Shown: positions 16,328-28,627 of the stretch, in pieces
How positions within the stretch are numbered: position 1 is the stretch's first letter
Layout of the letters: each line of letters begins with the position of its first letter
DNA from: Streptomyces sp. NBC_00708
GTDB lineage: Bacteria > Actinomycetota > Actinomycetes > Streptomycetales > Streptomycetaceae
DNA length: 64,000 nucleotides
Direction: 5' to 3'
NCBI GenBank assembly: GCA_036226585.1
Contig: CP108997.1
Coordinates: 4,216,001 to 4,280,000, forward strand
Made by a program: the position numbers and the translations under genes
The notes under the pieces: model-generated
Seen by the model: the letters and a program-made list of their open reading frames with translations, nothing else
Databases searched by the model: none
Told to the model about the DNA's origin: nothing

Positions 16328-17292
16328 ACGACGCACTGGACGTCGCCCTCCGCCTCCTCATCGTCTTCGCCGTCTTCATGGTCCTCCCCCTCGTCGTCGG
16401 CCAGACCGAACACAAGGTCATGGCCCACATGCAGGGCCGCCTCGGCCCCATGTACGCGGGCGGCTTCCACGGCTGGGCCCAGCTCGTCGCCGACGGCGTG
16501 AAGTTCGCGCAGAAGGAGGACATCGTCCCGGCGGGCGCCGACCGCAAGGTCTTCCGCCTCGCGCCGGCCGTCGCCCTCCTCCCGTATCTGCTCGTACTCG
16601 TCGCGATCCCGATCGGCCCCGGCGAGGGCGCCGTCGGCCAGGTCATCGACGCCGGCATCTTCTTCGTGCTCGCGGTGATGGGCATCGGCGTACTCGGCTC
16701 GCTCATGGCCGGCTGGGCGTCGGCCAACAAGTTCTCCCTGCTCGGCGGCCTCCGTACCGCCGCCCAGCTGCTCGCGTACGAGCTGCCGATGCTGCTCGCC
16801 GCCGCCTCGGTGGCAATGGCGGCGGGGACCGTGTCGCTGCCCGGCATCCTCGACGCGTTCGAGTGGTGGTGGCTGCCCTGGCAGATCATCGGCGCCCTGG
16901 TCTTCTTCGTGGCCGGGCTCGCCGAACTCCAGCGCCCGCCGTTCGACATGCCGGTCGCCGACTCGGAGATCATCTTCGGCGCGTACACCGAGTACACCGG
17001 CCTCCGCTTCGCGCTGTTCCTGCTCGCCGAGTACGCCGGGATCGTCGTGCTCTGCGGGCTGACCACCGTGCTGTTCCTCGGCGGCTGGCACGGACCGCTG
17101 GGCGCCGACGGACTCGGCTGGGTCTGGACCCTGCTGAAGACCGGCATCCTCGCGTTCGTCGTGATCTGGCTGCGGGTCAGCTACCCGCGCCTGCGCGAGG
17201 ACCAGCTGCAGAAGCTCGCCTGGACGACCCTCATCCCGCTCGCTCTCGCGCAGATCGCGCTCACCGGCATCGTGAAGGTGGCGATCAACTAG
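16324..17292 (+). CDS. nuoH: NADH-quinone oxidoreductase subunit H
   Basis: Membrane subunit of 322 aa with eight or so helices; it forms much of the quinone cavity and links it to the proton pump. Visible signatures are [40 protein letters not shown] and [15 protein letters not shown]; the last carries the charged first-loop residues, with [15 protein letters not shown] following. GTG 16324 overlaps the nuoC stop by four bases. The subunit looks intact and conserved, so the membrane arm was probably kept under selection. Confidence 0.93.
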   Translation: MNDALDVALRLLIVFAVFMVLPLVVGQTEHKVMAHMQGRLGPMYAGGFHGWAQLVADGVKFAQKEDIVPAGADRKVFRLAPAVALLPYLLVLVAIPIGPGEGAVGQVIDAGIFFVLAVMGIGVLGSLMAGWASANKFSLLGGLRTAAQLLAYELPMLLAAASVAMAAGTVSLPGILDAFEWWWLPWQIIGALVFFVAGLAELQRPPFDMPVADSEIIFGAYTEYTGLRFALFLLAEYAGIVVLCGLTTVLFLGGWHGPLGADGLGWVWTLLKTGILAFVVIWLRVSYPRLREDQLQKLAWTTLIPLALAQIALTGIVKVAIN

Positions 17293-17915
17293 TGCCCCCG
17301 ATCCCCGGCTCAGGCCTGGCCAAGGGCCTCGCCGTCACCCTGCGGACGATGACGAAGAAGACCGTCACCGCGCAGTACCCGGACGTGCAGCCCGAACTCC
17401 CGCCCCGCTCCCGGGGTGTCATCGCGCTGTTCGAGGAGAACTGCACGGTGTGCATGCTCTGCGCCCGTGAGTGCCCCGACTGGTGCATCTACATCGACTC
17501 CCACAAGGAGACGGTGCCGGCAGCGGCCCCGGGCGGCCGCGAGCGCAGCCGGAACGTGCTCGACCGCTTCGCGATCGACTTCTCGCTCTGCATGTACTGC
17601 GGTATCTGCATCGAGGTGTGCCCCTTCGACGCGCTGTTCTGGTCGCCGGAGTTCGAGTACGCGGAGACGGACATCCTCGACCTCACCCATGAGCGCGACA
17701 AGCTGCGCGACTGGATGTGGACGGTCCCGGAGCCGCCCGCGCTCGACCCGCACGCCGAGGAGCCGAAGGAGATCGCCGCCGCCCGCAAGACGGCCGACAA
17801 ACTCCGCGCCCAGCAGGAGCAGCAGGCACAAGAGGCACAGCAGGCACAGGTAGCCGCCGCAGAGGCGGCACAGGCGGACGCGGCACAGCCGGACGCAGGG
17901 GAGGGCGACGCATGA
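17292..17915 (+). CDS. nuoI: NADH-quinone oxidoreductase subunit I (two 4Fe-4S)
   Basis: Ferredoxin-like subunit of 207 aa carrying clusters N6a and N6b. Both complete motifs are visible: [15 protein letters not shown] and [15 protein letters not shown]. These would accept electrons and pass them to N2 in NuoB; if ferredoxin rather than a NADH module is the donor, this subunit is the natural docking site (inference). The C-terminal ~45 residues are a Gln/Ala-rich, probably helical tail ([20 protein letters not shown]), absent from most NuoI. The GTG start shares one base with the nuoH stop. Confidence 0.93.
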   Translation: MPPIPGSGLAKGLAVTLRTMTKKTVTAQYPDVQPELPPRSRGVIALFEENCTVCMLCARECPDWCIYIDSHKETVPAAAPGGRERSRNVLDRFAIDFSLCMYCGICIEVCPFDALFWSPEFEYAETDILDLTHERDKLRDWMWTVPEPPALDPHAEEPKEIAAARKTADKLRAQQEQQAQEAQQAQVAAAEAAQADAAQPDAGEGDA

Positions 17916-18523
17916 TCACCGTCCTCGGCGCCTCCGGCGCCTCCGCGGCCCCCGGCTTCCTCTCCCCGACCGGCGTCGAGATCGCCTTCGTCCTCGTCGG
18001 CATCGCGACCCTCGGCGCGGCCCTGGTGACCGTCACGACCAGGCAGCTGGTGCACGCCGCACTCTGGCTGATCGTGGCGCTCGGCGGCCTCGCCGTCGAG
18101 TACCTCCTGCTCACGGCGGAGTTCATCGCCTGGGTGCAGGTACTGATCTACGTGGGTTCCGTCGTCGTCCTCCTCCTGTTCGGCCTGATGCTCACCCGGG
18201 CCCCGATCGGCCGCTCCCCGGACGCCGACTCGGAGAACCGCCTGCCCGCCCTCGCGGTCGCCGTCGCCTCCGCGGGCGCCCTGGTCTGGGTCGTCGTGGA
18301 CGCCTTCCGTACGACGTGGATCGACCTGGACGGGCCCGCCCAGGGCTCCACGAAGGCCACCGGCTCCTTCCTCTTCCGGAACTGGGTGCTCCCCTTCGAG
18401 GCGCTCTCCGTCCTGCTGCTGGCCGCCCTGGTCGGCGCGATCGTCCTCTCCCGCAAGGGCCGGGCCACCGCACCCGTCGACGGCGGCCCCACGGGCGCCC
18501 CGGACCGAGAGGACGCGCGCTGA
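17912..18523 (+). CDS. nuoJ: NADH-quinone oxidoreductase subunit J
   Basis: Membrane subunit of 203 aa with five hydrophobic segments. Typical sequence: [20 protein letters not shown] and [20 protein letters not shown], the latter matching the helix with the pi-bulge that takes part in coupling. The ATG at 17912 overlaps the nuoI stop (ATGA). The N-terminus has a short Gly/Ala/Ser extension before the first helix. Regulation is through the operon. Confidence 0.92.
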   Translation: MITVLGASGASAAPGFLSPTGVEIAFVLVGIATLGAALVTVTTRQLVHAALWLIVALGGLAVEYLLLTAEFIAWVQVLIYVGSVVVLLLFGLMLTRAPIGRSPDADSENRLPALAVAVASAGALVWVVVDAFRTTWIDLDGPAQGSTKATGSFLFRNWVLPFEALSVLLLAALVGAIVLSRKGRATAPVDGGPTGAPDREDAR

Positions 18524-18938
18524 TGCACCTCGCCTATCCCGCCGTGCTCGCCGCCCTCCTCTTCTGCACCGGGCTGTACGGAGTCCTCGCCCGCCGCAAC
18601 GCGATCCTCGTGCTGATGTCCGTCGAGCTGATGCTCAACGCCGTCAACCTCAACCTGGTCGCCTTCGACGTCTGGCTCCGCGACCGCCTCCACTCCGGCC
18701 AGGCCCTCACCCTGTTCACCATCGCCATCGCGGCGGCGGAGATCGGCATCGGCCTGGCGATCGTCCTCGCCGTGTACCGCAACCGGGGCAGCTCCGCCGT
18801 CGACCGCCTCCGCGACACCGCCGAGACCGACGAGGCCGAGACCGTCCCGGCCGGCGACGACGAGGACGACGGCCCCGCCCGACCCGAAGACCAGGCCACT
18901 GCTGCGGCAGGGAAGGCAAAGAAGGCAGAGGCCACCCC

Positions 18939-18942
<4 letters not shown>
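18523..18942 (+). CDS. nuoK: NADH-quinone oxidoreductase subunit K
   Basis: Membrane subunit of 139 aa; residues 1-95 are the three-helix NuoK (MrpC-like) core. Conserved acidic residues of the proton path are present in [19 protein letters not shown] and [17 protein letters not shown] (Glu in VEL and AAE). The remaining 40 residues are an acidic then lysine-rich tail ([23 protein letters not shown]) not found in short NuoK proteins. Translation is coupled to nuoJ by TGATG and to nuoL by GTGA. Confidence 0.92.
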
Positions 18943-20939
<1,997 letters not shown>

Positions 20940-20942
20940 GCC

Positions 20943-22517
20943 GTGATCGATATCAGCGCATCCGTGATGCAGTTCCTTCTGGCGTTCGTCGTCGTCGGCC
21001 CGCTCATCGGCGCCGTCGCCGCCCTGCTCCCCGCCCCGCCCGGACTGAAGGGCCGCAGCCCCGACCAGGCCGTGCTCCGGCACGGCGTGACCGTCACCGG
21101 GGCCGTCCTTCTGGCGACCCTCGTGCTGGCCGCCGGCTTCGACCACGACCACCCGTCGAAGATGCAGGCCACCAGCGACATCAGCTGGATCCCCGCGCTG
21201 GACGTACGCATCCACCTCGGCATCGACGGCATCTCGCTCCCCCTGCTCGTACTGACCGCGCTGCTGACCTTCCTCTGCGCGCTCTACAGCTACTTCAAGC
21301 TGCCCGAAGGGCCCTCCCCGAAGGCCTTCGTCGCGCTGATCCTCGTCCTGGAGTCCGGCACCCTCGCCACCTTCGCCGTCCTCGATCTGATCCTGTTCTT
21401 CCTGGCGTTCGAGATGGTGCTCATCCCGATGTACTTCCTCATCGCCCGATGGGGCGGTGCGCAGAGGCAGGCGGCCGCCTGGAAGTTCATCCTCTACACC
21501 CTGCTCGGCTCGGTCGTCATGCTGCTGGGCCTGCTCCTCATCGGACTGAAGAGCGGCACCTTCGACATGGTGGCACTCGCCACTGACAACGGCCGTGGGC
21601 TCACCTCGTCCGTGCAGGTCACCGCCGTTCTGGCGATCGGTATCGGCCTCGCGGTGAAGACCCCGATGTGGCCGCTCCACAGCTGGCTGCCCGACGCCCA
21701 CACCGCCGCCCCCACGGTCGGCTCCGTGCTCCTCGCGGGCGTCCTGCTGAAGATGGGCACGTACGGGTTCGTCCGCATCCTGCTCCCGGTCGCCCCGGAC
21801 GGGATGCACACCTTCGCCCCGTATCTCGCGGCCTTCGCTGTCGCCGGAATCGTCTACGGATCGCTCGCCTGCCTGGCGCTCGCCCGGCCCGGCGCCAAGG
21901 GCGACCTGAAGCGGCTCATCGCGTACTCCTCCGTCGGCCACATGGGCTTCGTCCTCCTCGGCATCGCGAGCATGACCCCCACCGGCGTCAACGGCGCGCT
22001 GTTCGCCAACATCGCCCACGGGCTCATCACCGGCCTGCTGTTCTTCCTGGTCGGCGCGGTCAAGGACCGGTACGGCACCGCCGACCTGGATACCCTCGCC
22101 GGGGCCACCGGCGCCGCGCTCTACGGCCGCGCGCCCCGCCTCGGCGGCCTCCTCGCATTCGCGGCGGTCGCCTCGCTCGGCCTGCCCGGACTCGCCGGCT
22201 TCTGGGGCGAGATGCTCGCCCTGTTCGGCGCGTTCGACCCGGCCGCCGGGCTGAGCAGGCCCGCCTTCCTGACGTTCATGTCGATCGCCGCGTTCGGCAC
22301 CCTGCTCACCGCGGCGTACCTGCTGATCGTGGTCCGCCGCGTCTGCATGGGCGCGCACCGCGACGAACCGCGGCAGATCGCCGACGTCCAGAGCTACGAA
22401 TTCGCCGCCTGGACCCCCCTCGCGGCCCTCACCGTCCTCGCCGGCCTGTGGCCCGCCGTCCTCCTCGGCCTCACCGACCCGGCCGTGCAGAAGCTCCTCG
22501 CAGGAGGCAAGTCGTGA
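20943..22517 (+). CDS. nuoM: NADH-quinone oxidoreductase subunit M (antiporter-like)
   Basis: Proton-pumping membrane subunit, 524 aa. Family segments are [20 protein letters not shown], with the TM5 Glu, then [20 protein letters not shown] and [20 protein letters not shown], holding the conserved Lys residues. The start is GTG 20943, three bases after the nuoL stop; the end overlaps the nuoN GTG by four bases. An intact antiporter-like subunit indicates the pumping arm is complete. Confidence 0.94.
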   Translation: MIDISASVMQFLLAFVVVGPLIGAVAALLPAPPGLKGRSPDQAVLRHGVTVTGAVLLATLVLAAGFDHDHPSKMQATSDISWIPALDVRIHLGIDGISLPLLVLTALLTFLCALYSYFKLPEGPSPKAFVALILVLESGTLATFAVLDLILFFLAFEMVLIPMYFLIARWGGAQRQAAAWKFILYTLLGSVVMLLGLLLIGLKSGTFDMVALATDNGRGLTSSVQVTAVLAIGIGLAVKTPMWPLHSWLPDAHTAAPTVGSVLLAGVLLKMGTYGFVRILLPVAPDGMHTFAPYLAAFAVAGIVYGSLACLALARPGAKGDLKRLIAYSSVGHMGFVLLGIASMTPTGVNGALFANIAHGLITGLLFFLVGAVKDRYGTADLDTLAGATGAALYGRAPRLGGLLAFAAVASLGLPGLAGFWGEMLALFGAFDPAAGLSRPAFLTFMSIAAFGTLLTAAYLLIVVRRVCMGAHRDEPRQIADVQSYEFAAWTPLAALTVLAGLWPAVLLGLTDPAVQKLLAGGKS

Positions 22518-24046
22518 CCACAGCGGCCGAGAGCGCCACCAGCCTCGTCCAGTCCGTCGACTGGCTCGCCATCGCGCCCCCGCTCACCGCCGCGGCCGTC
22601 GCCGTCGTCCTCCTGGTCGCCGATCTCTTCGTCACCGAGGCCCGCAAACCGCTCCTCGGTTACGGGGCCGTCGCCGGGCTCGTCGCCGCGCTCGCCCTGA
22701 TCATCCCGCTCCACGCGGGCGACCGCTCCACCTTCTGCCTCACCGCCGGAAGCCGCGCCTGCAGCTACACCGCCGACCACTTCACCCTGGTCATCCAGGC
22801 CCTCGTGCTCGGCGGCGCCCTGCTCACCGCGCTGCTCTCCATCGGCGACACCCGCAAGCTCCCGGCCGGCGAGTTCTGGTTCCTGCTGCTGTCGTCGGCC
22901 GCCGGTGCCGCGCTGCTGCCCGCCTCCCGCGACCTCGCCACGCTGGTCATCGCCCTCGAAGTCGCCTCGCTGCCCGCCTTCGCCCTCGTCGGCATCAAGC
23001 GCGGCGACCGGCGCTCCTCCGAGGCCGCGCTGAAGTTCTTCCTGTCCTCCGTCGTCGCCACCGCCGTGATGCTCCTCGGCGTCAGCTTCGTGTACGCGGC
23101 CACCGGCACCCTCCACCTCACCGACCTGGCCGGCCGTCTCGGCCACGTCGACCCCGGCCTCTCCACCCTCGCCGGGGCGGGCGTCGCGCTGACCCTCGTC
23201 GGCTTCGCCTTCAAGACGGCCGCCGCGCCCTTCCACTTCTGGGTGCCCGACACCTACGTCGGCGCCCCGCTGCCCATCGCCGCCTATCTCTCGGTCGTCG
23301 GCAAGGCGGTCGGCTTCTCCGGCCTGATCCTCGTCACCGTGGTCGCCTTCCCGGCGTACGCGGAGGTGTGGGGCCCCGCCCTCGCGGTTCTCGCCGCGCT
23401 CACCATGACCGTCGGCAACGTCGCCGCGCTCCGCCAGAGCGCTTCCCGCGCACGCGGCGCCGTCCGCCTGCTCGCCTGGTCCTCCGTCGCCCAGGCCGGG
23501 TACCTGCTCGTCCCGATCGCCGCCGCCGCGTACGCGGGGGAACGCCGGATCGGGTCCACCGTCGCGTACGCCCTGATGTACGCCGTCGTGAACCTCGGCG
23601 CGTTCGCGGTGGCCGCCCTGGTCGCCCGTACCCGCCCCGGCAACCGGCTCGACGACTACCGCGGCCTGTACGCCACCCGGCCCCTGGCCGCCCTCGCGCT
23701 CGCCTTCTTCCTGCTCTGCCTGGCCGGCCTGCCGCCGGGCATCATCGGCCTGTTCGCGAAGGTCACGGTCTTCTCCGCCGCCGTCGACGCCGGCCTCGGC
23801 TGGCTCGCCGTCGTCATGGCCGTCAACGTCGTCGTCGCGCTGTACTACTACCTCCAGTGGACCGCCGCGCTCTTCCGCGCGCCTGCATCGGCGGAGGCAG
23901 ACGGGACGGAGGAGGCCGCGCCCGCCGTACGGCACCGCACCCCGGCCCCCCTGACCGCGGCGATCGTCCTCACCGCCGTCGCCGGCATCGTCCTGTCGGG
24001 CGCCCCGCAGACCGTCCTCAGATTCGCCGCCGTCAACCTCTTCTGA
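22514..24046 (+). CDS. nuoN: NADH-quinone oxidoreductase subunit N (antiporter-like)
   Basis: Third antiporter-like subunit, 510 aa, last gene of the operon. Landmarks are [20 protein letters not shown] (TM5 glutamate), [20 protein letters not shown] (TM7 lysine) and [20 protein letters not shown] cysteine pair in the first periplasmic-side loop ([12 protein letters not shown]) could form a disulfide. No further nuo gene follows; mscL begins 120 bases on. Subunits D, E, F and G are found nowhere in the window. Confidence 0.94.
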   Translation: MTTAAESATSLVQSVDWLAIAPPLTAAAVAVVLLVADLFVTEARKPLLGYGAVAGLVAALALIIPLHAGDRSTFCLTAGSRACSYTADHFTLVIQALVLGGALLTALLSIGDTRKLPAGEFWFLLLSSAAGAALLPASRDLATLVIALEVASLPAFALVGIKRGDRRSSEAALKFFLSSVVATAVMLLGVSFVYAATGTLHLTDLAGRLGHVDPGLSTLAGAGVALTLVGFAFKTAAAPFHFWVPDTYVGAPLPIAAYLSVVGKAVGFSGLILVTVVAFPAYAEVWGPALAVLAALTMTVGNVAALRQSASRARGAVRLLAWSSVAQAGYLLVPIAAAAYAGERRIGSTVAYALMYAVVNLGAFAVAALVARTRPGNRLDDYRGLYATRPLAALALAFFLLCLAGLPPGIIGLFAKVTVFSAAVDAGLGWLAVVMAVNVVVALYYYLQWTAALFRAPASAEADGTEEAAPAVRHRTPAPLTAAIVLTAVAGIVLSGAPQTVLRFAAVNLF

Positions 24047-24166
24047 CATCGTTCAGCAGTTCGAGCGACGGCAAGATCGGTTTGCCCCCGGCGGCCCGCA
24101 CAGGGCAGGGTCATGCCCGCGCACGGGCGCGTACGACTTTCACATCACCACAGAGGAGCAAGAGCA

Positions 24167-24631
24167 GTGCTGAGCGGGTTCAAGGACTTCATCCTGCGCG
24201 GAAACGTCATCTCCATGGCGGTCGGTCTCGCCGTCGGAGCCGCGTTCACCGCAGTCGTCACCGGGTTCAGCAACGGATTCATCGTCCCGCTGATCGGCAT
24301 CATCACGCGCGGAACCGGCGACTTCAGCAAGGCGCACTTCAAGGTCGACGGGGTGGACTTCCCGTACGGCCTGTTCATCAGCGCCGCCATCGCCTTCATC
24401 ATCACCGCCGCGGTCCTCTACTTCGGCGTCGTCATGCCCATGGCCAAGGTCCAGGACCGCTTCACCGCCAAGAAGGCGGACGAGCCCGTCGACATCAAGG
24501 CCGCCCTGCGCGACTGCCCCCGCTGCTACACCGAGATCCCGGCCATCGCCTCCCGCTGCGCCCACTGCACCAGCGAGGTCGAGCCGGACCCCGTGGCCCT
24601 GGAACTCGCGAAGGTCCCCACCCAGCGCTGA
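24167..24631 (+). CDS. mscL: Large-conductance mechanosensitive channel with C-terminal zinc ribbon
   Basis: MscL homologue of 154 aa. The N-terminal amphipathic helix and first pore helix are clear ([20 protein letters not shown]), then the periplasmic loop, and the second helix at about residues 70-92. In place of the usual charged C-terminal helix alone, residues 117-134 carry CPRC and CAHC (Cys117, 120, 131, 134), a treble-clef or zinc-ribbon pattern. GTG 24167 is chosen for the MLSGFKDF start and the GAGGAG ribosome site about 14 bases upstream. The channel relieves osmotic downshock; what the cysteine module adds is unknown. Confidence 0.92.
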   Translation: MLSGFKDFILRGNVISMAVGLAVGAAFTAVVTGFSNGFIVPLIGIITRGTGDFSKAHFKVDGVDFPYGLFISAAIAFIITAAVLYFGVVMPMAKVQDRFTAKKADEPVDIKAALRDCPRCYTEIPAIASRCAHCTSEVEPDPVALELAKVPTQR

Positions 24632-24819
24632 ACGCGCGGCGCGCCTCCACCCGTACGGCCCAGAGCCGGCCCGTCGCGGGGACGGCGGGGGCGGCGGGGC
24701 CGTCCGGCCGTCCGCACCAGGGAACTCGCTCTCCCCGCCTGGCGTTGACCAGTACGGGAGGCTCCACTGGGGAGTGGAGCCGCAAGGGTTCTCCCGCTGG
24801 ACGATTTGGAGGGCGTACC

Positions 24820-25683
24820 GTGCACCGCCGGCACAACGGGCTCAGAACCGCCGTACTCCTCGGGGGCCTGTCCGCACTCATCATCGTCATCGGCAGCTTC
24901 TTCGGGCGTACGGGCCTGATCGTCGCGCTCGTGGTGGCGGTCGGCACCAACGCGTACGCGTACTGGAACAGCGACAAGCTGGCGCTGCGGGCCATGCGCG
25001 CCCGCCCGGTGAGCGAGTTCGAGGCGCCCCAGCTCTACCGCATCGTCCGCGAGCTCTCCACGTCGGCGCGCCAGCCCATGCCCCGCCTGTACATCTCCCC
25101 GACCCAGGCGCCCAACGCCTTCGCGACCGGCCGCAACCCGCGCAACGCGGCGGTCTGCTGCACCGAGGGCATCCTGCGGCTCCTGGACGAGCGGGAACTG
25201 CGCGGCGTCCTCGGCCACGAGCTGAGCCACGTCTACAACCGGGACATCCTGATCTCGTCGGTGGCCGGAGCCCTGGCCTCCGTCGTCATGTTCCTGGTCA
25301 ACTTCGCCTGGCTGATCCCGGTCGGCCGGTCCAACGACGACGAGGGCCCCGGTCTCCTCGGCATGCTGCTGATCATGATCCTGGGCCCGCTCGCCGCCTC
25401 TGTCATCCAACTGGCCGTCAGCCGCTCCCGGGAGTACGAGGCGGATGCCTCGGGCGCCCGGCTGACCGGCGACCCCCTGGCCCTGGCCGACGCCCTGCGG
25501 AAGCTGGAGGCGGGGACGCAGCAGCTCCCGCTGCCCCCGGAGCCGAGGATCGAGACGGCGAGCCACATGATGATCGCCAACCCGTTCCGCGCGGGGCAGG
25601 GTATGTCCAAGATGTTCTCGACCCACCCGCCGATGGCGGAGCGCATCGCCCGACTCGAGCAGATGGCAGGTCCTCGCCCGTGA
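24820..25683 (+). CDS. htpX: HtpX-family membrane zinc metalloprotease
   Basis: Heat-shock-type M48B protease, 287 aa. Two N-terminal membrane segments (residues 9-27 and 31-47) precede the catalytic motif HELSH at residues 133-137. The third zinc ligand is the Glu in [10 protein letters not shown] near 208. A second membrane hairpin lies between them (residues 142-200). It degrades misfolded membrane proteins in homologues. GTG 24820 follows GGAGGG by six bases. It overlaps the next gene by four bases (GTGA), suggesting joint expression. The 188 bases between mscL and htpX hold no gene and presumably a promoter. Confidence 0.92.
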   Translation: MHRRHNGLRTAVLLGGLSALIIVIGSFFGRTGLIVALVVAVGTNAYAYWNSDKLALRAMRARPVSEFEAPQLYRIVRELSTSARQPMPRLYISPTQAPNAFATGRNPRNAAVCCTEGILRLLDERELRGVLGHELSHVYNRDILISSVAGALASVVMFLVNFAWLIPVGRSNDDEGPGLLGMLLIMILGPLAASVIQLAVSRSREYEADASGARLTGDPLALADALRKLEAGTQQLPLPPEPRIETASHMMIANPFRAGQGMSKMFSTHPPMAERIARLEQMAGPRP

Positions 25684-26072
25684 AAACCATTCTGAACGTC
25701 ATTTGGCTGATCCTGTGCGGATTCTGGATGTTCCTCGGCTACCTGCTCGCGGGACTCCTGCTCTGCATCACGATCATCGGCATCCCCTTCGGCCTGGCCG
25801 CCTTCCGGATCGGCCTGTACGCCCTGTGGCCCTTCGGCCACCGGGTCGTCGACCGCCGGGACGCGGGCGCGCCGTCCTGCGTGGGCAACGTGCTCTGGCT
25901 GGTCCTCGCCGGCTGGTGGCTGGCGCTCGGCCACATCACCACCGGCATCGCCCTGTGCCTCACGATCATCGGAATCCCCCTGGGGATCGCCAACTTCAAG
26001 CTGATCCCGGTGTCTCTGATGCCGTTCGGCAAGGAGATCGTCAGCACCGACGAGCCGTTCGCCGGCTGGTAG
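25680..26072 (+). CDS. YccF-domain inner membrane protein
   Basis: Small membrane protein, 130 aa, with two copies of the YccF domain: the first near residues 5-50 ([20 protein letters not shown]) and the second near 70-120 ([20 protein letters not shown]). The repeated C-x-T-I-I-G-I-P motif is diagnostic. The function of the family is not established. It overlaps the htpX stop (GTGA), so a link to membrane quality control is possible from context only. Confidence 0.88.
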   Translation: MKTILNVIWLILCGFWMFLGYLLAGLLLCITIIGIPFGLAAFRIGLYALWPFGHRVVDRRDAGAPSCVGNVLWLVLAGWWLALGHITTGIALCLTIIGIPLGIANFKLIPVSLMPFGKEIVSTDEPFAGW

Positions 26073-26163
26073 CCGGACCCGGGCCGACCGGCCCTTCGCG
26101 CAACCGCCCGCCCGTCATGGACGTCCTGGATTCCAGGAACGAGTGACGGGTAGGTTCGCACGC

Positions 26164-26436
26164 ATGACCATTATCGGCTGGATCATTCTCGGGCTCGTCG
26201 CGGGCGTCATCGCCAAGATCCTGCTGCCGGGGCGCGACCCCGGCGGCCTGGTGGGCACGACCCTCATAGGTGTCGTCGGCGCCTTCCTCGGTGGCTGGAT
26301 ATCGTCGCGCTTCCTGGACCGCGAGATTTCCAAGGACTTCTTCGACCCGGCGACCTGGGTGGCGGCCATCGGCGGCTCACTGGTCCTGCTGATCGCCTAC
26401 CGGCTGCTCTTCGGCAACTCCCGCGAACGGCGCTGA
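26164..26436 (+). CDS. GlsB/YeaQ/YmgE-family stress membrane protein
   Basis: Protein of 90 aa with three hydrophobic segments and the family pattern IIGWIILGLVAGVIAKILLP followed by GRDPGG and TTLIGVVGAFLGGWI. These transglycosylase-associated-like proteins are stress-induced in many bacteria, but their biochemical role is unknown. ATG 26164 gives the family-typical MTIIGW start; a GTG seven codons upstream is possible and has a slightly better ribosome site. It is convergent with alkB, two bases away. Confidence 0.88.
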   Translation: MTIIGWIILGLVAGVIAKILLPGRDPGGLVGTTLIGVVGAFLGGWISSRFLDREISKDFFDPATWVAAIGGSLVLLIAYRLLFGNSRERR

Positions 26437-26438
26437 CG

Positions 26439-27098
26439 TCAGCCGCTCAGCCCCGTCTCACGCAACGTCACATTGAGCCGGCCACCGCTCATCCCCGTAC
26501 CGGGAGGGGCGGTGCCGGGCCGGACCGAGGGCACCCCGTGGAACGCCCGGCGCGCAGGCCCGCCGAACACGAACAGGTCCCCGGACGCCAGCTCCACATC
26601 CGTCCAGGGCCTGCCCCGGCCCTCCGCGTTGCCGAAGCGGAAGACACACGTGTCGCCGATGCTGAGCGACACCACGGGCGCCCCGGACCGCTCCTCGTTG
26701 TCCTGATGCAGGCCCATCCGGGCCGAGCCGTCGTAGAAGTTGACCAGCGCGGCGTCCGGCTCGTACGCCTCCGCGCCGCCCCCGGGCCCGTACGCCTCCG
26801 CGACCGCCGCCCGCCCGAGATCCGCCAGCCACGCGGGAAAAGGGGCCACAGCCGCCCCGTTCACATCGTCCGCCGTACGGGAGTAGCGGTACGGCTGCCA
26901 GTGCCACCCCAGGCACACCGTCCGCACCGACATCACCCCGCCGCCCGGCAACGCCGTGTGCCGCAGCGGTACGGGCCCGCGCGCCCACTCCCGGCACGCC
27001 GCCACCAACTCCCGCTGCCGCTCCGGCGACAGCCAGTCGGGCACATGCACCGCCCCCGGCGCGACGACCGCGCGCGACCTGGGGAAGAGCCCGTCCAT
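26439..27098 (-). CDS. alkB: AlkB-type 2-oxoglutarate/Fe(II) DNA dioxygenase
   Basis: DNA/RNA alkylation repair dioxygenase, 219 aa, which oxidatively removes methyl groups such as 1-methyladenine. Iron ligands are seen in MGLHQDNEE (HxD) and RAFHGVPS (distal His), and the 2-oxoglutarate-binding arginines in RLNVTLRETG. ATG 27098 is chosen because the start forms TGATG with the stop of the upstream methyltransferase gene, indicating translational coupling. The two repair routes, oxidative dealkylation and direct methyl transfer, thus sit in one operon. Confidence 0.9.
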   Translation of the reverse strand: MDGLFPRSRAVVAPGAVHVPDWLSPERQRELVAACREWARGPVPLRHTALPGGGVMSVRTVCLGWHWQPYRYSRTADDVNGAAVAPFPAWLADLGRAAVAEAYGPGGGAEAYEPDAALVNFYDGSARMGLHQDNEERSGAPVVSLSIGDTCVFRFGNAEGRGRPWTDVELASGDLFVFGGPARRAFHGVPSVRPGTAPPGTGMSGGRLNVTLRETGLSG

Positions 27099-27646
27099 CA
27101 GCGCGCGACGAGGGCGGCGCCGTCGAGCCCCAGCAGCCGCTCCTTGCGCTGCAGGGCGCCTTCGAGCCCCAGCAGCCGTTCCTTGCGCTCCAGCCCGCCC
27201 GCGTACCCGCGCAGCGCGCCGTCCGCACCGATCACCCGGTGACACGGCCGCACCACCAGCAGCGGATTGCGCCCGATCGCGGTGCCCACGGCCCGTACCC
27301 CGGCCCCGCTCGCGCCGACGCGCTCGGCGATCTGCCCGTAGGACACCGTCTCCCCGTACGGAACGGCCTCCAGCGCGGCCCAGACGCGCCGCTGGAACTC
27401 CGTGCCCCGGCCCTGCGCGTACACCAGCTCGAAGCGGGTCCTGCGCCCGTCGAAGTACTCCCGCAGCTGGGCGGCGGCCCCGGCGAACGCCGAGGGGGCG
27501 TGCAACCAGCCGTCCTGGACGACCGCGGCGCCCTTCTGGCCCGGCAGGGAGAGCGAGACGAGCGCGATGCCCGCCGCACCGGGGGCCTCTTCCCCGACCA
27601 GCAGCAGTTCGCCCAGCGGGCTGTCGACCGTCGCGTACATGGTCAT
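27098..27646 (-). CDS. ogt: Methylated-DNA-protein cysteine methyltransferase with duplicated tail
   Basis: O6-alkylguanine-DNA alkyltransferase, 182 aa. The acceptor cysteine lies in RPCHRVIG, and the helix-turn-helix region is [23 protein letters not shown] 27646 is chosen because AGAGGGA precedes it and the conserved MTMYATVDSPLGELLLV begins there. A longer frame from 27745 would run almost onto the yajQ terminator hairpin. The C-terminus contains a tandem repeat of 13 residues, KERLLGLEGALQR then KERLLGLDG, extending the protein beyond the usual end. It is translationally coupled to alkB. Confidence 0.92.
   Translation of the reverse strand: MTMYATVDSPLGELLLVGEEAPGAAGIALVSLSLPGQKGAAVVQDGWLHAPSAFAGAAAQLREYFDGRRTRFELVYAQGRGTEFQRRVWAALEAVPYGETVSYGQIAERVGASGAGVRAVGTAIGRNPLLVVRPCHRVIGADGALRGYAGGLERKERLLGLEGALQRKERLLGLDGAALVAR
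27123..27200. repeat. 39-base tandem duplication in ogt
   Basis: Two adjacent copies begin at 27123 and 27162 with the same sequence TCGAGCCCCAGCAGCCG and differ at only a few later positions. The period is 39 bases (13 codons), so the ogt frame is kept. Confidence 0.85.
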
Positions 27647-27749
27647 GACCGGTCCCTCTCCTCGTCCGTCCGACCGGCCGGAACGCCGGCCGTCACGGAC
27701 CAGTCTGCTGCGCCCGGACCGCCGCGACCGGCGGTATTCGGACATGCAG

Positions 27750-27782
27750 TCCGGGCGCGGAACGACACGCTCCGCGCCCGGA
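27750..27782 (-). terminator. Hairpin terminator after yajQ
   Basis: Perfect 12-base arms TCCGGGCGCGGA (27750-27761) and TCCGCGCCCGGA (27771-27782) around a nine-base loop, 10 bases past the yajQ stop. Confidence 0.75.
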
Positions 27783-27792
27783 CCACGACGTT

Positions 27793-28281
27793 CTAGCGGT
27801 AGTTCGCGAACTGCACGTCGAAGTCGAAGTCCTGGGCCTTCAGCAGCGCCTGCACGGCCTGCAGGTCGTCCCGGCTCTTCGAGGTGACCCGCAGCTCCTC
27901 GCCCTGGACCTGGGCCTTGACGCCCTTGGGGCCCTCGTCGCGGATGATCTTCGCGACCTTCTTGGCGTTCTCCTGGGAGATGCCCTCCTCGATCGAGGCG
28001 AACAGCTTGTACTCCTTGCCGGACAGCTGCGGCTCACCGGCGTCCAGCGACTTGAGCGAGATCCCGCGCTTGATCAGCTTGGACTGGAAGATGTCGAGGA
28101 TGGCCTTGACCCGCTCCTCGCCGTTCGCCTGCATCAGGATCTTCTCGCCCGACCACGCGATCGAGGCGTCCGTGCCCTTGAAGTCGTAACGGGTGGAGAT
28201 CTCCTTGGCGGCCTGGTTGAGGGCGTTGTCGACCTCCTGCCGCTCGACCTTCGAGACGATGTCGAAACTGGAGTCGGCCAT
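27793..28281 (-). CDS. yajQ: YajQ-family nucleotide-binding protein
   Basis: Cytoplasmic protein of 162 aa, normal family length, with two ferredoxin-like halves. The start [20 protein letters not shown] and the segment [13 protein letters not shown] are highly conserved in the family. YajQ proteins bind nucleotides, and one Xanthomonas member binds cyclic di-GMP; the role in actinomycetes is not established. The start at 28281 is set by this conserved beginning and an upstream AAGGAG. It stands alone between the alkB-ogt operon and tRNA-Tyr. Confidence 0.92.
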   Translation of the reverse strand: MADSSFDIVSKVERQEVDNALNQAAKEISTRYDFKGTDASIAWSGEKILMQANGEERVKAILDIFQSKLIKRGISLKSLDAGEPQLSGKEYKLFASIEEGISQENAKKVAKIIRDEGPKGVKAQVQGEELRVTSKSRDDLQAVQALLKAQDFDFDVQFANYR

Positions 28282-28496
28282 GACGTGTGGCTCCTTGGAT
28301 CGGGGGTGCTGGAATGTACGTGCGTGACGCGGCGCCCGCGTCACCCGCGAGCCCTGCCGCCCGGCAAAGCCTAGCCACCCGGGGGCGCCCGAGCCGCCGA
28401 ACAATCCGGTGGCGTAGCACCCTCGGTCATCAGGTATTGTTTACGTCGTTGCCGGAGAGCACCGCGGGAAACCCGGACTCGAAGGCGGCATCCCTT

Positions 28497-28578
<82 letters not shown>

Positions 28579-28583
28579 CAAGC

Positions 28584-28618
28584 AAGGCCCCCGTCCTTTC
28601 GGACGGGGGCCTTCTTTG
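28584..28618 (+). terminator. Terminator after tRNA-Tyr
   Basis: 13-base arms AAGGCCCCCGTCC (28584-28596) and GGACGGGGGCCTT (28601-28613) with a TTTC loop, followed by CTTTGT. It also faces the 3' end of the convergent SDR gene. Confidence 0.85.
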
Positions 28619-28627
28619 TCGTGGGGG

